Assembly (NCBI RefSeq): GCF_004124325.1
Contig: NZ_QBDT01000001.1
Coordinates: forward strand, 3,720,001-3,784,000
Origin: Streptomyces sp. L2
GTDB lineage: Bacteria > Actinomycetota > Actinomycetes > Streptomycetales > Streptomycetaceae
DNA: 64,000 nucleotides
Direction: 5' to 3'
The position numbers and the translations under genes are program-made. Shown here in pieces: positions 17,939-26,629 of this stretch; the stretch's first letter is position 1; each line of letters begins with the position of its first letter. Under the pieces are notes generated by a model, which was given only the letters and a program-made list of their open reading frames with translations, was not told where the DNA came from and made no database searches.

Positions 17939-19381
17939 TCAGACACCCTGTTCCGCTGCGATGCGGCCCGTTCTGATGGCCGTCGTCAGGGCGGTGTGGT
18001 CGCGTTCTGTGGTGTCGGCGTAGGTGAGGGCGAAGGCGGAGACGGCCTCGTCGAGTTCCTCGTTCTTGCCGCAGTAGCCGGCGATGGCGCGGGGGTCGGC
18101 GCTGTGGCTGTGGGCGCGGGCCAGGAGGGCGCCGGTCATGCGGCCGTAGTCGTCGATCTGGTCGGCGGCGAGCGCGGCCGGGTCGACGCTGCCCTTGCGG
18201 TTGCGGAACTGGCGAACCTGGAAGGGCCTGCCCTCGACCGTGGTCCAGCCCAGCAAAATATCGCTGACCACCTGCATCCGCTTCTGGCCGAGGACCACCC
18301 GGCGTCCCTCGTGCTCCACCGGCGGCGCCGCGAACCCGGCCGGGGCCAGATGCGGCACCAGCGCCGAGGGGCGGGCCTCCTTGACCTGGAGGACCAGGGG
18401 TTCGCCGCGGTGGTCCAGCAGCAGCACGACGTACGAGCGGGCGCCCACGCTGCCCGTGCCGACGACCCGGAAGGCCACGTCGTGCACCGCGTGCCGGGCG
18501 AGCAGCGGGTGCCGGTCCTCGGACAGCGTCGTCACGTACGACTCCAGGGACGCGGCCACCGCGGCGGCCTCCGCGTCCGGGACCCGGCGCAGCACCGGCG
18601 GCGCGTCGACGAAGCGGCGCCCGCCGTCCTCCGCGGCCTCGGTCGACTTGGCCGCGAACCGGCCGCTGGTGTTGGCCCGCGCCTTCTCGGAGACCCGCTC
18701 CAGGGTGCCGAGCAGATCGTGGGCGTCGGCGTGGGAGACGAGTGCCTCGTCCGCGATGGCGTTCCAGGCGTCCAGGACCGGCAGCCTGGCCAGCAGCCGC
18801 ATGGTGCGCCGGTAGGCGCCGACCGCGTCGTGGGCGGCCGCGCGGCACACGTCCTCGTCGGCGCCCGCCTCACGGCCGGCCAGCACCAGGGAGGCGGCGA
18901 GCCGCTTCAGGTCCCACTCCCAAGGACCGTGCACCGTCTCGTCGAAGTCGTTGAGGTCGATGACCAGACCGCCGCGCGCGTCGCCGTACAGGCCGAAGTT
19001 GGCCGCGTGCGCGTCGCCGCAGATCTGGGCGCCGATGCCGGTGACGGGGGTACGCGCCAGGTCGTACGCCATGAGGCCGGCCGAGCCGCGCAGGAACGCG
19101 AACGGGGTGGCCGCCATCCGGCCCACCCGTATCGGTGTCAGCTCCGGGATGCGGTCGGCGTTGGACTCCTCCACGGCACGCACCGGGTCCGGGCGGGAGC
19201 CGTCCGCCTCGAACGTGCCATGCGCGCTCCGCGGCACGCTCGACCGCAGCGCCTTGCCCTCCCGCTTCGGCGAACCCGGCGCCGGCCACTGGGCGAAGCC
19301 GCGCGCCCGGGGCAGCCTGGCGGCCACCACGCCGTCCTCTGGACTCTCCGCCGGACCCGCCTGCTCCGCTGTTTCCGTCAT
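17939..19381 (-). CDS. DUF2252 family protein (kinase-like fold, function unknown)
   Basis: About 480 residues. DUF2252 features are visible: FAFLRGSAGLMAYDL, CGDAHAANFGLYGDARGG with a GDAHxxNFG motif, IDLNDFDETVHGPWEWDLKR, and late SYVVLLLDHRGEPLVLQVKEA. These resemble the catalytic and metal loops of aminoglycoside-phosphotransferase/kinase folds, but no substrate is known. ATG 19381 (MTETAEQ) was chosen; an ATG at 19453 would add 24 residues. Its right neighbour, the TrmH gene, is on the same strand but separated by about 150 bp with DnaA-box sequences. Confidence 0.88.
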   Translation of the reverse strand: MTETAEQAGPAESPEDGVVAARLPRARGFAQWPAPGSPKREGKALRSSVPRSAHGTFEADGSRPDPVRAVEESNADRIPELTPIRVGRMAATPFAFLRGSAGLMAYDLARTPVTGIGAQICGDAHAANFGLYGDARGGLVIDLNDFDETVHGPWEWDLKRLAASLVLAGREAGADEDVCRAAAHDAVGAYRRTMRLLARLPVLDAWNAIADEALVSHADAHDLLGTLERVSEKARANTSGRFAAKSTEAAEDGGRRFVDAPPVLRRVPDAEAAAVAASLESYVTTLSEDRHPLLARHAVHDVAFRVVGTGSVGARSYVVLLLDHRGEPLVLQVKEARPSALVPHLAPAGFAAPPVEHEGRRVVLGQKRMQVVSDILLGWTTVEGRPFQVRQFRNRKGSVDPAALAADQIDDYGRMTGALLARAHSHSADPRAIAGYCGKNEELDEAVSAFALTYADTTERDHTALTTAIRTGRIAAEQGV

Positions 19382-19500
19382 CCGCACACCGGTCCCGGTC
19401 ACCCCGACCGCCTCCCCCAGCACGAACACCGGCCCGCGCACCGGCGTGAACATCAACTCGTGCCGACCGTACAGCCGGTGACCCGGACCCGTCAGCCGCC

Positions 19501-19527
19501 TGTGGACAACTCAGCGATTGTGGAAAA
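19501..19527 (-). other. Pair of DnaA-box-like sequences
   Basis: TGTGGACAA (19501-19509, consensus on the minus strand) and TGTGGAAAA (19519-19527, one mismatch) are in the same orientation 18 bp apart. They lie in the gap between the DUF2252 and TrmH genes. Confidence 0.5.
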
Positions 19528-19529
19528 CC

Positions 19530-20393
19530 TCACCGGTCCCGGTCCCGGTTCCGTACGCGCGCGAAGCCCCGTTGCCGGGCCGCCTCGTAGAGGGCGACGG
19601 TGCCGGCGTTGGCCGCGTTGAGGGAGCTGGCTGCGCCGCCGATGGGGATGCGCACCGTCTCGTCGCACAGCTCGCGCCAGGCCGCGCTCATCCCGGACGT
19701 CTCGTTGCCGATCACCAGGAGCACCGGGCCCGTCAGGTCGACCTCGGTGATGTCCCGGCTGCCGTGCTCGTCCGTGCCGAGGATGCGCGGCGCGGCCCCG
19801 CCCGCGCGCAGGCCCGTCACCCAGTCCTGGACCGTGCGTGGGGCCGGCACCCGGACCGCGGGCACGGCGAACAGCGAACCGGTGCTGGCGCGCACCGACT
19901 TAGGGTCGTAGACGTCGGCGGCGTGACCGCAGACGATCAGCCCGGAGGCGCCGAAGGCGTCGGCCGAGCGCAGCAGTGAGCCGATGTTGCCGGGCGTGGT
20001 CGGGCGGTCGAACACCAGGCCCAGGAAGTCCTCCTGCGGCGCGAGGCGGTCGAGGTCGTCCGGCGGGATCTCGGCGATGACCAGGAGTTCCGGGGTGGAC
20101 TCGTCCTTGCCGCCCAGCTCGTGCAGCAGGGCGGAGTCCATCTTGACCCGCTGCACCGCGCGGTCGACCCGCTTCAGGGTGTCCTCGGCCCACTGCGACA
20201 GGGCACGGTCACCGGCGTACACGACGGCGTGCAGCGGCCAGCCGTTGTCCAGCGCGAGGGTGACGGGGCGGACTCCCTGGACGACGAACTCGCCCGCCCG
20301 CTGCCGCTTCGCCCGGTTGCCGAGGAGCGCCTCCCACTGCTGGAAGCGGGCGTTGCGCGTGCTCACCCGAAGAGTCGGGGGCGGGGTAGCCAC
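19530..20393 (-). CDS. SpoU/TrmH-family RNA 2'-O-methyltransferase
   Basis: 287-residue SPOUT methyltransferase. Motif 1 is DRPTTPGNIGSLLRSADAFG, motif 2 LLVIGNETSGMSAAWRELC and motif 3 RIPIGGAASSLNAANAGTVA. An N-terminal extension (GEFVVQGVRPVTLAL) resembles the L30e-like substrate domain of rRNA methylases. It is distinct from the SpoU gene at 8218. The GTG start at 20393 has an AGAGAGGA ribosome site. The 175 bp upstream hold only a short CCGTACACACACCGG direct repeat. Confidence 0.9.
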   Translation of the reverse strand: MATPPPTLRVSTRNARFQQWEALLGNRAKRQRAGEFVVQGVRPVTLALDNGWPLHAVVYAGDRALSQWAEDTLKRVDRAVQRVKMDSALLHELGGKDESTPELLVIAEIPPDDLDRLAPQEDFLGLVFDRPTTPGNIGSLLRSADAFGASGLIVCGHAADVYDPKSVRASTGSLFAVPAVRVPAPRTVQDWVTGLRAGGAAPRILGTDEHGSRDITEVDLTGPVLLVIGNETSGMSAAWRELCDETVRIPIGGAASSLNAANAGTVALYEAARQRGFARVRNRDRDR

Positions 20394-20568
20394 GGGCGTC
20401 CTCTCTGCCGTACACACACCGGCACCACTGCGATACGGGCCTGCCGTACACACACCGGTGTCCCACCGGCCGGGGCAACATACCACCGGGGTGATCACCA
20501 CCCCGGGCCCTCACGCACCCCTCGCGGCCCGGCTCGGCCCAGCGCTTCCCGCACCCCCGCGGCCCGGC

Positions 20569-21321
20569 TCACCCCAGCGCTTCCCGCACGTCCGCCGCCC
20601 GGACCAGCACCGCCGATCGCGTCCCGATCTTCAGCCGTTCCAGCGTGCGTACCGGAGCCACCGGGATCTTGCGGCTGCGGTCGGTGACGGCGATCACCGC
20701 GTGCTCGGGCAGCACCGACGCCAGCGAGCCCAGCAGGCCGGTCACCGGCTGCTCGGGCACGCTGCCCGTCCAGTGCGTCCGCTCCCCGTAGGGCAGGTCC
20801 GTCAGCACCACGTCCGGCGCCGCCCCGGCGAGGGCGGCGCCCAGCGCGCGCGGGTCGAAGACGTCGGCCGTGCCGGTGGTGACCGGCAGCGCCCCGCCCT
20901 CCGCGAGCAGCCGCTCCCGCAGCCGGCCCGCCGCGCCGGCCGCCTCCAAGTACGCGGGCTTGGCGAATCGCTCGCTCTGTTCCCGGCGCTCCCGCTCGCG
21001 CGCGCTCAGCCCCTCCGGGGTGAGCAGGGCGAGGTTCTTGGCCGCGAGTTCCAGGGGCGCCGGATCGGCGTCGGAGGCGATCACCCGCCGTAGCGAACGG
21101 CGCTGCACCAGCCCCAGCACGGTCAGCAGGTAGCCGCTGCCGCAGCAGGGGTCCCACAGTGTCACCGGTCCCTCGCCGGCGATCCGGGCCCTGGCCCGCA
21201 GGAACAGCTCGGTCGCCAGCCGTACCGGGAAGGCGGGGTAACCCGGCGCGGAGTGCAGCACGACACCGCAGGCCAGATCGGAACTGTCGGCCCGCTCCAC
21301 GGCGTGACGGTACGAGGTCAC
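20569..21321 (-). CDS. AviRa-like 23S rRNA methyltransferase
   Basis: 250-residue class I SAM methyltransferase. The SAM motif LWDPCCGSGYLLTVLGLVQR and the catalytic TDLPYGERTHW are those I recall from AviRa, the avilamycin-resistance rRNA guanine methyltransferase. The N-terminus FPVRLATELFLRARA also fits. In producers AviRa methylates a 23S rRNA guanine; in this non-cluster setting it may be a housekeeping or intrinsic-resistance enzyme. No antibiotic cluster genes are nearby. Confidence 0.82.
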   Translation of the reverse strand: MTSYRHAVERADSSDLACGVVLHSAPGYPAFPVRLATELFLRARARIAGEGPVTLWDPCCGSGYLLTVLGLVQRRSLRRVIASDADPAPLELAAKNLALLTPEGLSARERERREQSERFAKPAYLEAAGAAGRLRERLLAEGGALPVTTGTADVFDPRALGAALAGAAPDVVLTDLPYGERTHWTGSVPEQPVTGLLGSLASVLPEHAVIAVTDRSRKIPVAPVRTLERLKIGTRSAVLVRAADVREALG

Positions 21322-21333
21322 GTCTCACTCCCC

Positions 21334-21405
21334 ATGTACGGCGGTACGCCCACCCTCGCACCGGTCCCGATGGATGGCGGTACGCCCACCCTCGCCCCAC
21401 CCTCG
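21334..21405. repeat. 36-bp direct repeat upstream of AviRa-like gene
   Basis: GGCGGTACGCCCACCCTCGC occurs at 21340-21359 and 21376-21395, with a 36-bp period and a third CACCCTCG fragment after it. It lies between the AviRa-like gene and the tRNA terminator. No gene is seen. Confidence 0.7.
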
Positions 21406-21486
21406 CGGCACCGCAGCCCGGTACGGCCGCCTGAGAACCTCGTCACACCGGAACCCGCGCAGACCACACAAGTCTGGACATAGCGG

Positions 21487-21518
21487 AACGGGCGGATCGT
21501 AGTAACGATCCGCCCGTT
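21487..21518. terminator. Terminator downstream of tRNA-Leu
   Basis: A perfect 14-bp stem (arms 21487-21500 and 21505-21518) encloses a 4-base loop. It lies just past the 3' end of the leftward tRNA-Leu gene. There is no T-tract, as is usual in Streptomyces. Confidence 0.8.
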
Positions 21519-21528
21519 GCCGTCGATG

Positions 21529-21612
21529 TGCGCGAGGGGGGAGTTGAACCCCCACGCCCTTGCGGGCACTGGAACCTGAATCCAGCGCGTCTGCCTATTC
21601 CGCCACCCGCGC
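21529..21612 (-). tRNA. tRNA-Leu (CAG anticodon)
   Basis: 84-nt type II tRNA read leftward. The acceptor arm GCGCGGG pairs with CTCGCGC plus discriminator A (one G-U pair). The anticodon stem CTGGA/TCCAG encloses the loop TTCAGGT with anticodon CAG. The long variable arm is TGCCCGCAAGGGCG, and the T arm GGGGGTTCAACTCCCCC is complete. No CCA is encoded. A perfect hairpin follows the 3' end. Confidence 0.96.
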
Positions 21613-22008
21613 ATTGGGTGTGTCTTCCGGGCCTCTCCCTTGCGGGGCGCCCCTTCCGACATCCAGAACATTAGCACGCCGTACGGGGTGGATTCACATC
21701 CGTTTCCCGGGCCGCCCCGCGGGCCGGCCGGCGCCCCCGCCGCACCTCAGGGCCCCCTCCGCCGCCGCTTCGTACCAAGGAGACGAGGTTCACGTATCAA
21801 CCTCGTACCGGTCCCGGGCATCTGTCCAGGAGGCGGGCCGGGTGCACAGCCGGGTGCGGGACACTGGAGTTCGCCCGCCTCTACGATCCTTCACACAAGG
21901 AGAAGGAGTTCGAGGGGGAGCCGCTGGGGGAACCGGCTGATTGCCGGGCACGTAGATACGATCAGTGAGCGAGACCCCCGCACAGCGGAAGCACGGCGGG
22001 AGCAGGAC

Positions 22009-22041
22009 AGAAGCAAGGCAGAAGCTAGGCAGAAGCAAGGC
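22009..22041. repeat. 11-bp tandem repeat, three copies, in the fhaA leader
   Basis: AGAAGCAAGGC, AGAAGCTAGGC and AGAAGCAAGGC follow each other directly. They lie in the 480-bp non-coding stretch between tRNA-Leu and fhaA, which must contain the promoter of the growth-control cluster. No gene is supported in that stretch. Confidence 0.7.
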
Positions 22042-22093
22042 AGCGGCACACAGCACGACACGGCAGCAACGGCAGCGACGGAGGAGGTGCCCC

Positions 22094-22957
22094 GTGGGAG
22101 TCATGAAGAAGTTCGAGCAGCGGCTCGAAGGCCTGGTCAACGGCACCTTCGCGAAGGTCTTCAAGTCCGAGGTCCAGCCCGTGGAGATCGCCGGTGCGCT
22201 CCAGCGCGAGTGCGACAACAACGCCACGATCTGGAACCGCGACCGGACGGTCGTACCCAACGACTTCATCGTGGAGCTGAGCGCGCCGGACTTCGAGCGC
22301 CTCAGCCCCTACTCCGGGCAGCTCGGCGACGAGCTGGCCGGCATGGTCCGTGACTACGCCAAGCAGCAGCGCTACACCTTCATGGGCCCCATCAAGGTCA
22401 ACCTGGAGAAGGCCGAGGACCTCGACACCGGTCTGTACCGGGTGCGCAGCCGCACCCTCGCCTCCTCCAGCAGCCAGCAGGCTCCCGAGGCCCCCTCGGC
22501 GTCCCCGGCCGGCCGGCCCGCGCCCGGCGCCCGCGGCGGCTACGGCTACCCGCCCGCCGCGCCCGCCGGAGCGCCCCCCATGCCGTCCGCGCCGCCGCCC
22601 GGCGCCCGGCCCGGCGGCTACGGCTACCCGCAGCCCGCCACCCAGCGCCCCGCCGCCGCCCCGATGAGCGGCGGACGCACCCGCTACTGGATCGAGATCA
22701 ACGGCACCCGCCACCAGATCTCCCGCCCGACCCTGGTGCTGGGCCGCAGCACCGAGGCCGACGTGCGGATCGACGACCCCGGCGTCTCCCGCCGGCACTG
22801 CGAGATCCGGACCGGAACGCCCTCGACGATCCAGGATCTCGGCTCCACCAACGGCATCGTGGTGGACGGGCAGCACACCACCCGCGCTACGCTCCGCGAC
22901 GGCTCGCGGATCGTCGTGGGCAGCACCACCATCATTTACCGGCAAGCCGAAGGGTGA
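22094..22957 (+). CDS. fhaA: FhaA: DUF3662 plus FHA domain protein
   Basis: 287 residues. The N-terminal DUF3662 domain (KKFEQRLEGLVNGTFAKVFK) is followed by a disordered Pro/Gly/Tyr-rich linker (about 125-190, GYGYPPAAPAGAPP). The C-terminal FHA domain has VLGRSTEADVRIDD, GVSRRHCEIR and LGSTNGIVVDG. FHA binds phosphothreonine; in mycobacteria FhaA binds PknB-phosphorylated MviN and tempers peptidoglycan synthesis. The GTG start at 22094 has GAGGAGG six bases upstream. It is the first gene of the rightward cluster ending in pknB. Confidence 0.93.
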   Translation: MGVMKKFEQRLEGLVNGTFAKVFKSEVQPVEIAGALQRECDNNATIWNRDRTVVPNDFIVELSAPDFERLSPYSGQLGDELAGMVRDYAKQQRYTFMGPIKVNLEKAEDLDTGLYRVRSRTLASSSSQQAPEAPSASPAGRPAPGARGGYGYPPAAPAGAPPMPSAPPPGARPGGYGYPQPATQRPAAAPMSGGRTRYWIEINGTRHQISRPTLVLGRSTEADVRIDDPGVSRRHCEIRTGTPSTIQDLGSTNGIVVDGQHTTRATLRDGSRIVVGSTTIIYRQAEG

Positions 22958-22967
22958 AGCGGGGGCA

Positions 22968-23486
22968 ATGTCAGAGCTGACCCTGACGGTCATGCGGCTG
23001 GGTTTCCTGGCCGTACTGTGGCTGTTCGTGATCGTGGCCGTGCAGGTCATCCGCAGCGACCTGTTCGGTACGCGCGTCACCCAGCGCGGCGCCCGCAGGG
23101 AAGCGCAGCGGCCCCAGGCGGCCGCCCGGCAGGCCGCCGCGCCGCCGCAACAGCGCGGCCAGCAGGGCGGCGCCGGCCGCCAGCGCCGCAATGCCCCCAG
23201 CAAGCTGGTCGTCACCGAGGGGACCCTGACCGGCACCACCGTCGCGCTGCAGGGCCAGACCATCACCCTGGGCCGGGCGCACGACTCGACGATCGTGCTG
23301 GACGACGACTACGCCTCCAGCCGCCATGCCAGGATCTACCCGGACCAGGGCGGCCAGTGGATCGTCGAGGACCTCGGCTCCACCAACGGCACCTATCTGG
23401 ACCGGTCCCGGCTGACGACCCCCACACCTATCCCGCTGGGCGCGCCGATCCGCATCGGCAAGACCGTCATCGAGCTGCGGAAGTAG
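22968..23486 (+). CDS. fhaB: FhaB (FipA): membrane-anchored FHA protein
   Basis: 172 residues. One N-terminal transmembrane helix (LGFLAVLWLFVIVAVQVI) is followed by a basic Gln/Ala-rich linker and an FHA domain (ITLGRAHDSTIVLDDDYASS, RHARIY, LGSTNGTYLDRSRL). In mycobacteria FipA links FtsZ and FtsQ and is phosphorylated by PknA/B. The start follows fhaA by 10 bp. About 137 bp of non-coding DNA separate it from the pstP start chosen here. Confidence 0.92.
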   Translation: MSELTLTVMRLGFLAVLWLFVIVAVQVIRSDLFGTRVTQRGARREAQRPQAAARQAAAPPQQRGQQGGAGRQRRNAPSKLVVTEGTLTGTTVALQGQTITLGRAHDSTIVLDDDYASSRHARIYPDQGGQWIVEDLGSTNGTYLDRSRLTTPTPIPLGAPIRIGKTVIELRK

Positions 23487-23623
23487 TGCTACATCATGAG
23501 TGAGCGCGAGCGGAGCGAGCACGCGGCGGAGGACCGCACCACGGTCCCCGGCGCGCTCCCGACCGGAGGGTGGGCAGTGTGGCTCGACACGACCGGCTGC
23601 AGGAGCCGACGGGCGAGGTGCGC

Positions 23624-25156
23624 ATGAGTCTGTCACTGCGCTTCGCCGCCGGATCGCACAAAGGCATGATCCGGGAGGGCAACGAGGACTCCGGTTACGC
23701 CGGCCCGCGCCTGCTCGCCATCGCCGACGGCATGGGCGGCCAGGCCGCGGGCGAGGTCGCCTCCTCCGAGGTGATCTCCACCCTGGTCACGCTCGACGAC
23801 GACGTGCCCGGCTCCGACATCCTCACCTCGCTCGGCGCCGCCGTGCAGCGCGCCAACGACCAGCTGCGCTCCATGGTCGAGGAGGACCCCCAGCTGGAGG
23901 GCATGGGCACCACCCTGACCGCCCTGCTGTGGACCGGCCAGCGGCTCGGCCTCGTGCACGTCGGCGACTCCCGCGCCTACCTGCTGCGCGACGGCGTCCT
24001 CACCCAGATCACCCAGGACCACACCTGGGTGCAGCGGCTCGTCGACGAGGGCCGCATCACCGAGGAAGAGGCCACCACCCACCCGCAGCGCTCGCTGCTG
24101 ATGCGCGCTCTCGGCAGCGGCGAGCACGTCGAGCCCGACCTGTCGATCCGCGAGGTCCGGGCCGGCGACCGCTACCTGATCTGCTCCGACGGCCTGTCCG
24201 GCGTCGTCTCCCACCAGACGATGGAGGAGACCCTCGCCAGCTACCAGGGCCCGCAGGAGACCGTGCAGGAGCTGATCCAGCTCGCGCTGCGCGGCGGCGG
24301 CCCCGACAACATCACCGTCATCATCGCCGACGTCCTCGACCTGGACACCGGCGACACCCTCGCCGGACAGCTGTCCGACACCCCGGTCGTGGTCGGCGCC
24401 GTCGCCGAGAACCAGCACCATCTGCACGACAACGGCATCATGCAGACCCCGGCCGGCCGCGCCTCCCACCTGGGCCGGCAGGCCCACGGCGGCGGGGAGT
24501 TCGGCCCGCCCGGCTCCGGCGACACCACCGGCTTCGTGCCCACCGGCGGCTTCGGCGACTACGGCGACGCGGACTTCACCAAGTCCCACCGCAAGAACCG
24601 CAAGTGGCTCAAGAGATCCCTCTACACCGCGCTCGCGCTGGCCGTCATCGCCGGCGGCCTGTACGGCGGCTACCGCTGGACGCAGACGCAGTACTACGTC
24701 GGCGCCAACGACCAGCACGTCGCCCTGTACCGCGGCATCAGCCAGGACCTGGCCTGGGTGTCGCTGTCCAGCGTGGAGAAGGACCACCCCGAGATCGAAC
24801 TCAAGTACCTGCCGCCGTACCAGCAGAAGCAGGTCAGGAACACGATCGCGGCCGGTGACCTCGGACAGGCCCGCGCCAAGGTCGAGGCGCTCGCCGTGCA
24901 GGCTTCCGCGTGCCGGAAGCAGGCCGAACGGGACGCGGCGGACAAGAGCCAGGGGAACGCCAAGAACGGCAAGGGCAAGGACGCCACGGGAACCACCCCG
25001 TCGACACTCACGTCCAAGGCGTCGACGAAGCCCTCGTCGGGCTCCAAGACGTCCCCGTCCACGTCCCCGACCCCCAGCGCGTCCGCCACCGCCAACCCCG
25101 GCCCGAGCCTCTCCGAGGATGAGCAGAAGGTCGTCGATCAGTGCGGCAAGCAATAA
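23624..25156 (+). CDS. pstP: PP2C-type Ser/Thr protein phosphatase PstP
   Basis: 510 residues. The PP2C catalytic domain (1-240) has metal-binding residues in NEDSGYAG, ADGMGGQAAGE, VGDSRAYLLR, CSDGLSG and GGGPDNITVI. A linker precedes one transmembrane helix (LYTALALAVIAGGLYGGYRW, about 335-355). The outer part is an extracytoplasmic domain plus a Ser/Thr/Pro-rich tail. It reverses PknB phosphorylation at the membrane. ATG 23624 aligns with mycobacterial PstP starts and has a GAGGTG site; a GTG at 23579 would add 15 residues. Confidence 0.93.
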   Translation: MSLSLRFAAGSHKGMIREGNEDSGYAGPRLLAIADGMGGQAAGEVASSEVISTLVTLDDDVPGSDILTSLGAAVQRANDQLRSMVEEDPQLEGMGTTLTALLWTGQRLGLVHVGDSRAYLLRDGVLTQITQDHTWVQRLVDEGRITEEEATTHPQRSLLMRALGSGEHVEPDLSIREVRAGDRYLICSDGLSGVVSHQTMEETLASYQGPQETVQELIQLALRGGGPDNITVIIADVLDLDTGDTLAGQLSDTPVVVGAVAENQHHLHDNGIMQTPAGRASHLGRQAHGGGEFGPPGSGDTTGFVPTGGFGDYGDADFTKSHRKNRKWLKRSLYTALALAVIAGGLYGGYRWTQTQYYVGANDQHVALYRGISQDLAWVSLSSVEKDHPEIELKYLPPYQQKQVRNTIAAGDLGQARAKVEALAVQASACRKQAERDAADKSQGNAKNGKGKDATGTTPSTLTSKASTKPSSGSKTSPSTSPTPSASATANPGPSLSEDEQKVVDQCGKQ

Positions 25157-25183
25157 GCGAGCCGTGAGAGGCCCCCTCCAACC

Positions 25184-26629
25184 ATGAGCAGTACACACAA
25201 CACGCACGCGTCGACGCACCACACGTCCACGATCGGCGCCATCGGCGCGCCGAGCCGCCGCAACACCGAGCTGGCCCTGCTCGTCTTCGCCGTGGCCATC
25301 CCCGTGTTCGCCTACGCCAACGTGGGCCTCGCCATCGACGACAAGGTCCCCGCCGGACTGCTGAGCTACGGCCTCGGCCTCGGCCTGCTGGCCGGCGTCG
25401 CCCACCTCGTCGTACGGAAGTTCGCCCCGTACGCCGACCCGCTGCTGCTGCCCCTGGCCACCCTCCTCAACGGACTCGGCCTGGTCTGCATCTGGCGCCT
25501 GGACCAGTCCAAGCTGCTGCAGTCCATCAACGTGGCCGGCGGCAAGGCGACCAACCAGCTGATCTACACGGCGATGGGCATCGCCCTGTTCGTGGCCGTC
25601 CTGGTGTTCCTCAAGGACCACCGCGTGCTGCAGCGCTACACCTACATCTCCATGGTCTGCGCGCTCGTCCTGCTGCTGCTCCCGCTGGTCCCTGGCCTCG
25701 GCTTGCCCGTGTTCGGCGCCAAGATCTGGATCCACATCGGCAGCTTCAGCATCCAGCCCGGTGAATTCGCCAAGATCGTGCTCGCGATCTTCTTTTCCGG
25801 CTACCTGATGGTCAAGCGGGACGCGCTTGCCCTGGCCAGCCGCCGCGTCATGGGGCTGTACCTGCCCCGCGGGCGCGACCTCGGCCCGATCCTCGTCGTC
25901 TGGGCGATCTCGATCCTCATCCTGGTTTTCGAGACCGACCTCGGTACGTCTCTGCTGTTTTTCGGCATGTTCGTGATCATGCTGTACGTCGCTACCGAGC
26001 GGACCAGCTGGATCGTCTTCGGTCTGCTGATGTCCGCGGTCGGCGCCGTGGGTGTGGCCAGCTTCGAGTCGCACATCCAGACCCGTGTGCAGGCCTGGCT
26101 GGACCCGATGCGCGAGTACAAGCTCAGCCAGCAGGGAGTGGCAGGCCACACCGAGCAGCTCCAGCAGTCCCTGTGGGCGTTCGGCTCCGGCGGCACCCTC
26201 GGCACCGGCTGGGGCCAGGGCCACTCCGAGCTCATCAAGTTCGCCGCCAACTCCGACTTCATCCTCGCCACCTTCGGCGAGGAACTGGGCCTGGCCGGCA
26301 TCATGGCGATCCTGCTCATCTACGGCCTGATCGTCGAACGCGGCGTGCGCACCGCCCTCGCCGCCCGCGACCCCTTCGGCAAGCTGCTCGCGGTCGGCCT
26401 GTCCGGCGCCTTCGCCCTCCAGGTGTTCGTCGTCGCAGGCGGTGTCATGGGCCTCATCCCGCTGACCGGTATGACCATGCCCTTCCTGGCCTACGGCGGT
26501 TCCTCCGTCATCGCCAACTGGGCGCTCATCGGCATCCTGATCCGCATCAGCGACACCGCCCGCCGCCCGGCGCCCGCGCCCGCCGCCAACCCCGACGCCG
26601 AGATGACCCAGGTGGTCCGACCGACATGA
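25184..26629 (+). CDS. rodA: SEDS-family peptidoglycan polymerase (RodA/FtsW type)
   Basis: 481-residue multipass protein with about ten membrane segments. SEDS signatures are VFGAKIWIHIGSFSIQPGEF, VFETDLGTSLLFFG, FAANSDFILATFGEELG and TGMTMPFLAYGGSSVIANW. It polymerises glycan strands from lipid II together with the partner transpeptidase encoded next (4-bp overlap). The coupling of a SEDS gene with a class B PBP inside the pknB cluster matches the mycobacterial rodA-pbpA arrangement. Confidence 0.94.
   Translation: MSSTHNTHASTHHTSTIGAIGAPSRRNTELALLVFAVAIPVFAYANVGLAIDDKVPAGLLSYGLGLGLLAGVAHLVVRKFAPYADPLLLPLATLLNGLGLVCIWRLDQSKLLQSINVAGGKATNQLIYTAMGIALFVAVLVFLKDHRVLQRYTYISMVCALVLLLLPLVPGLGLPVFGAKIWIHIGSFSIQPGEFAKIVLAIFFSGYLMVKRDALALASRRVMGLYLPRGRDLGPILVVWAISILILVFETDLGTSLLFFGMFVIMLYVATERTSWIVFGLLMSAVGAVGVASFESHIQTRVQAWLDPMREYKLSQQGVAGHTEQLQQSLWAFGSGGTLGTGWGQGHSELIKFAANSDFILATFGEELGLAGIMAILLIYGLIVERGVRTALAARDPFGKLLAVGLSGAFALQVFVVAGGVMGLIPLTGMTMPFLAYGGSSVIANWALIGILIRISDTARRPAPAPAANPDAEMTQVVRPT

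Noticed and set aside
17599..17946. Extension of the J-domain-like protein to 386 residues
   Set aside because: The extra codons come from the 90-bp tandem repeat, whose length is a multiple of three and keeps the frame open.
20569..21321. Avilamycin biosynthesis or resistance cluster
   Set aside because: Only an AviRa-like methyltransferase is present; neighbours are housekeeping genes.
21640..22353. 237-codon rightward frame before fhaA
   Set aside because: It overlaps fhaA in a different frame and its product is Pro/Arg/Ala-rich noise.
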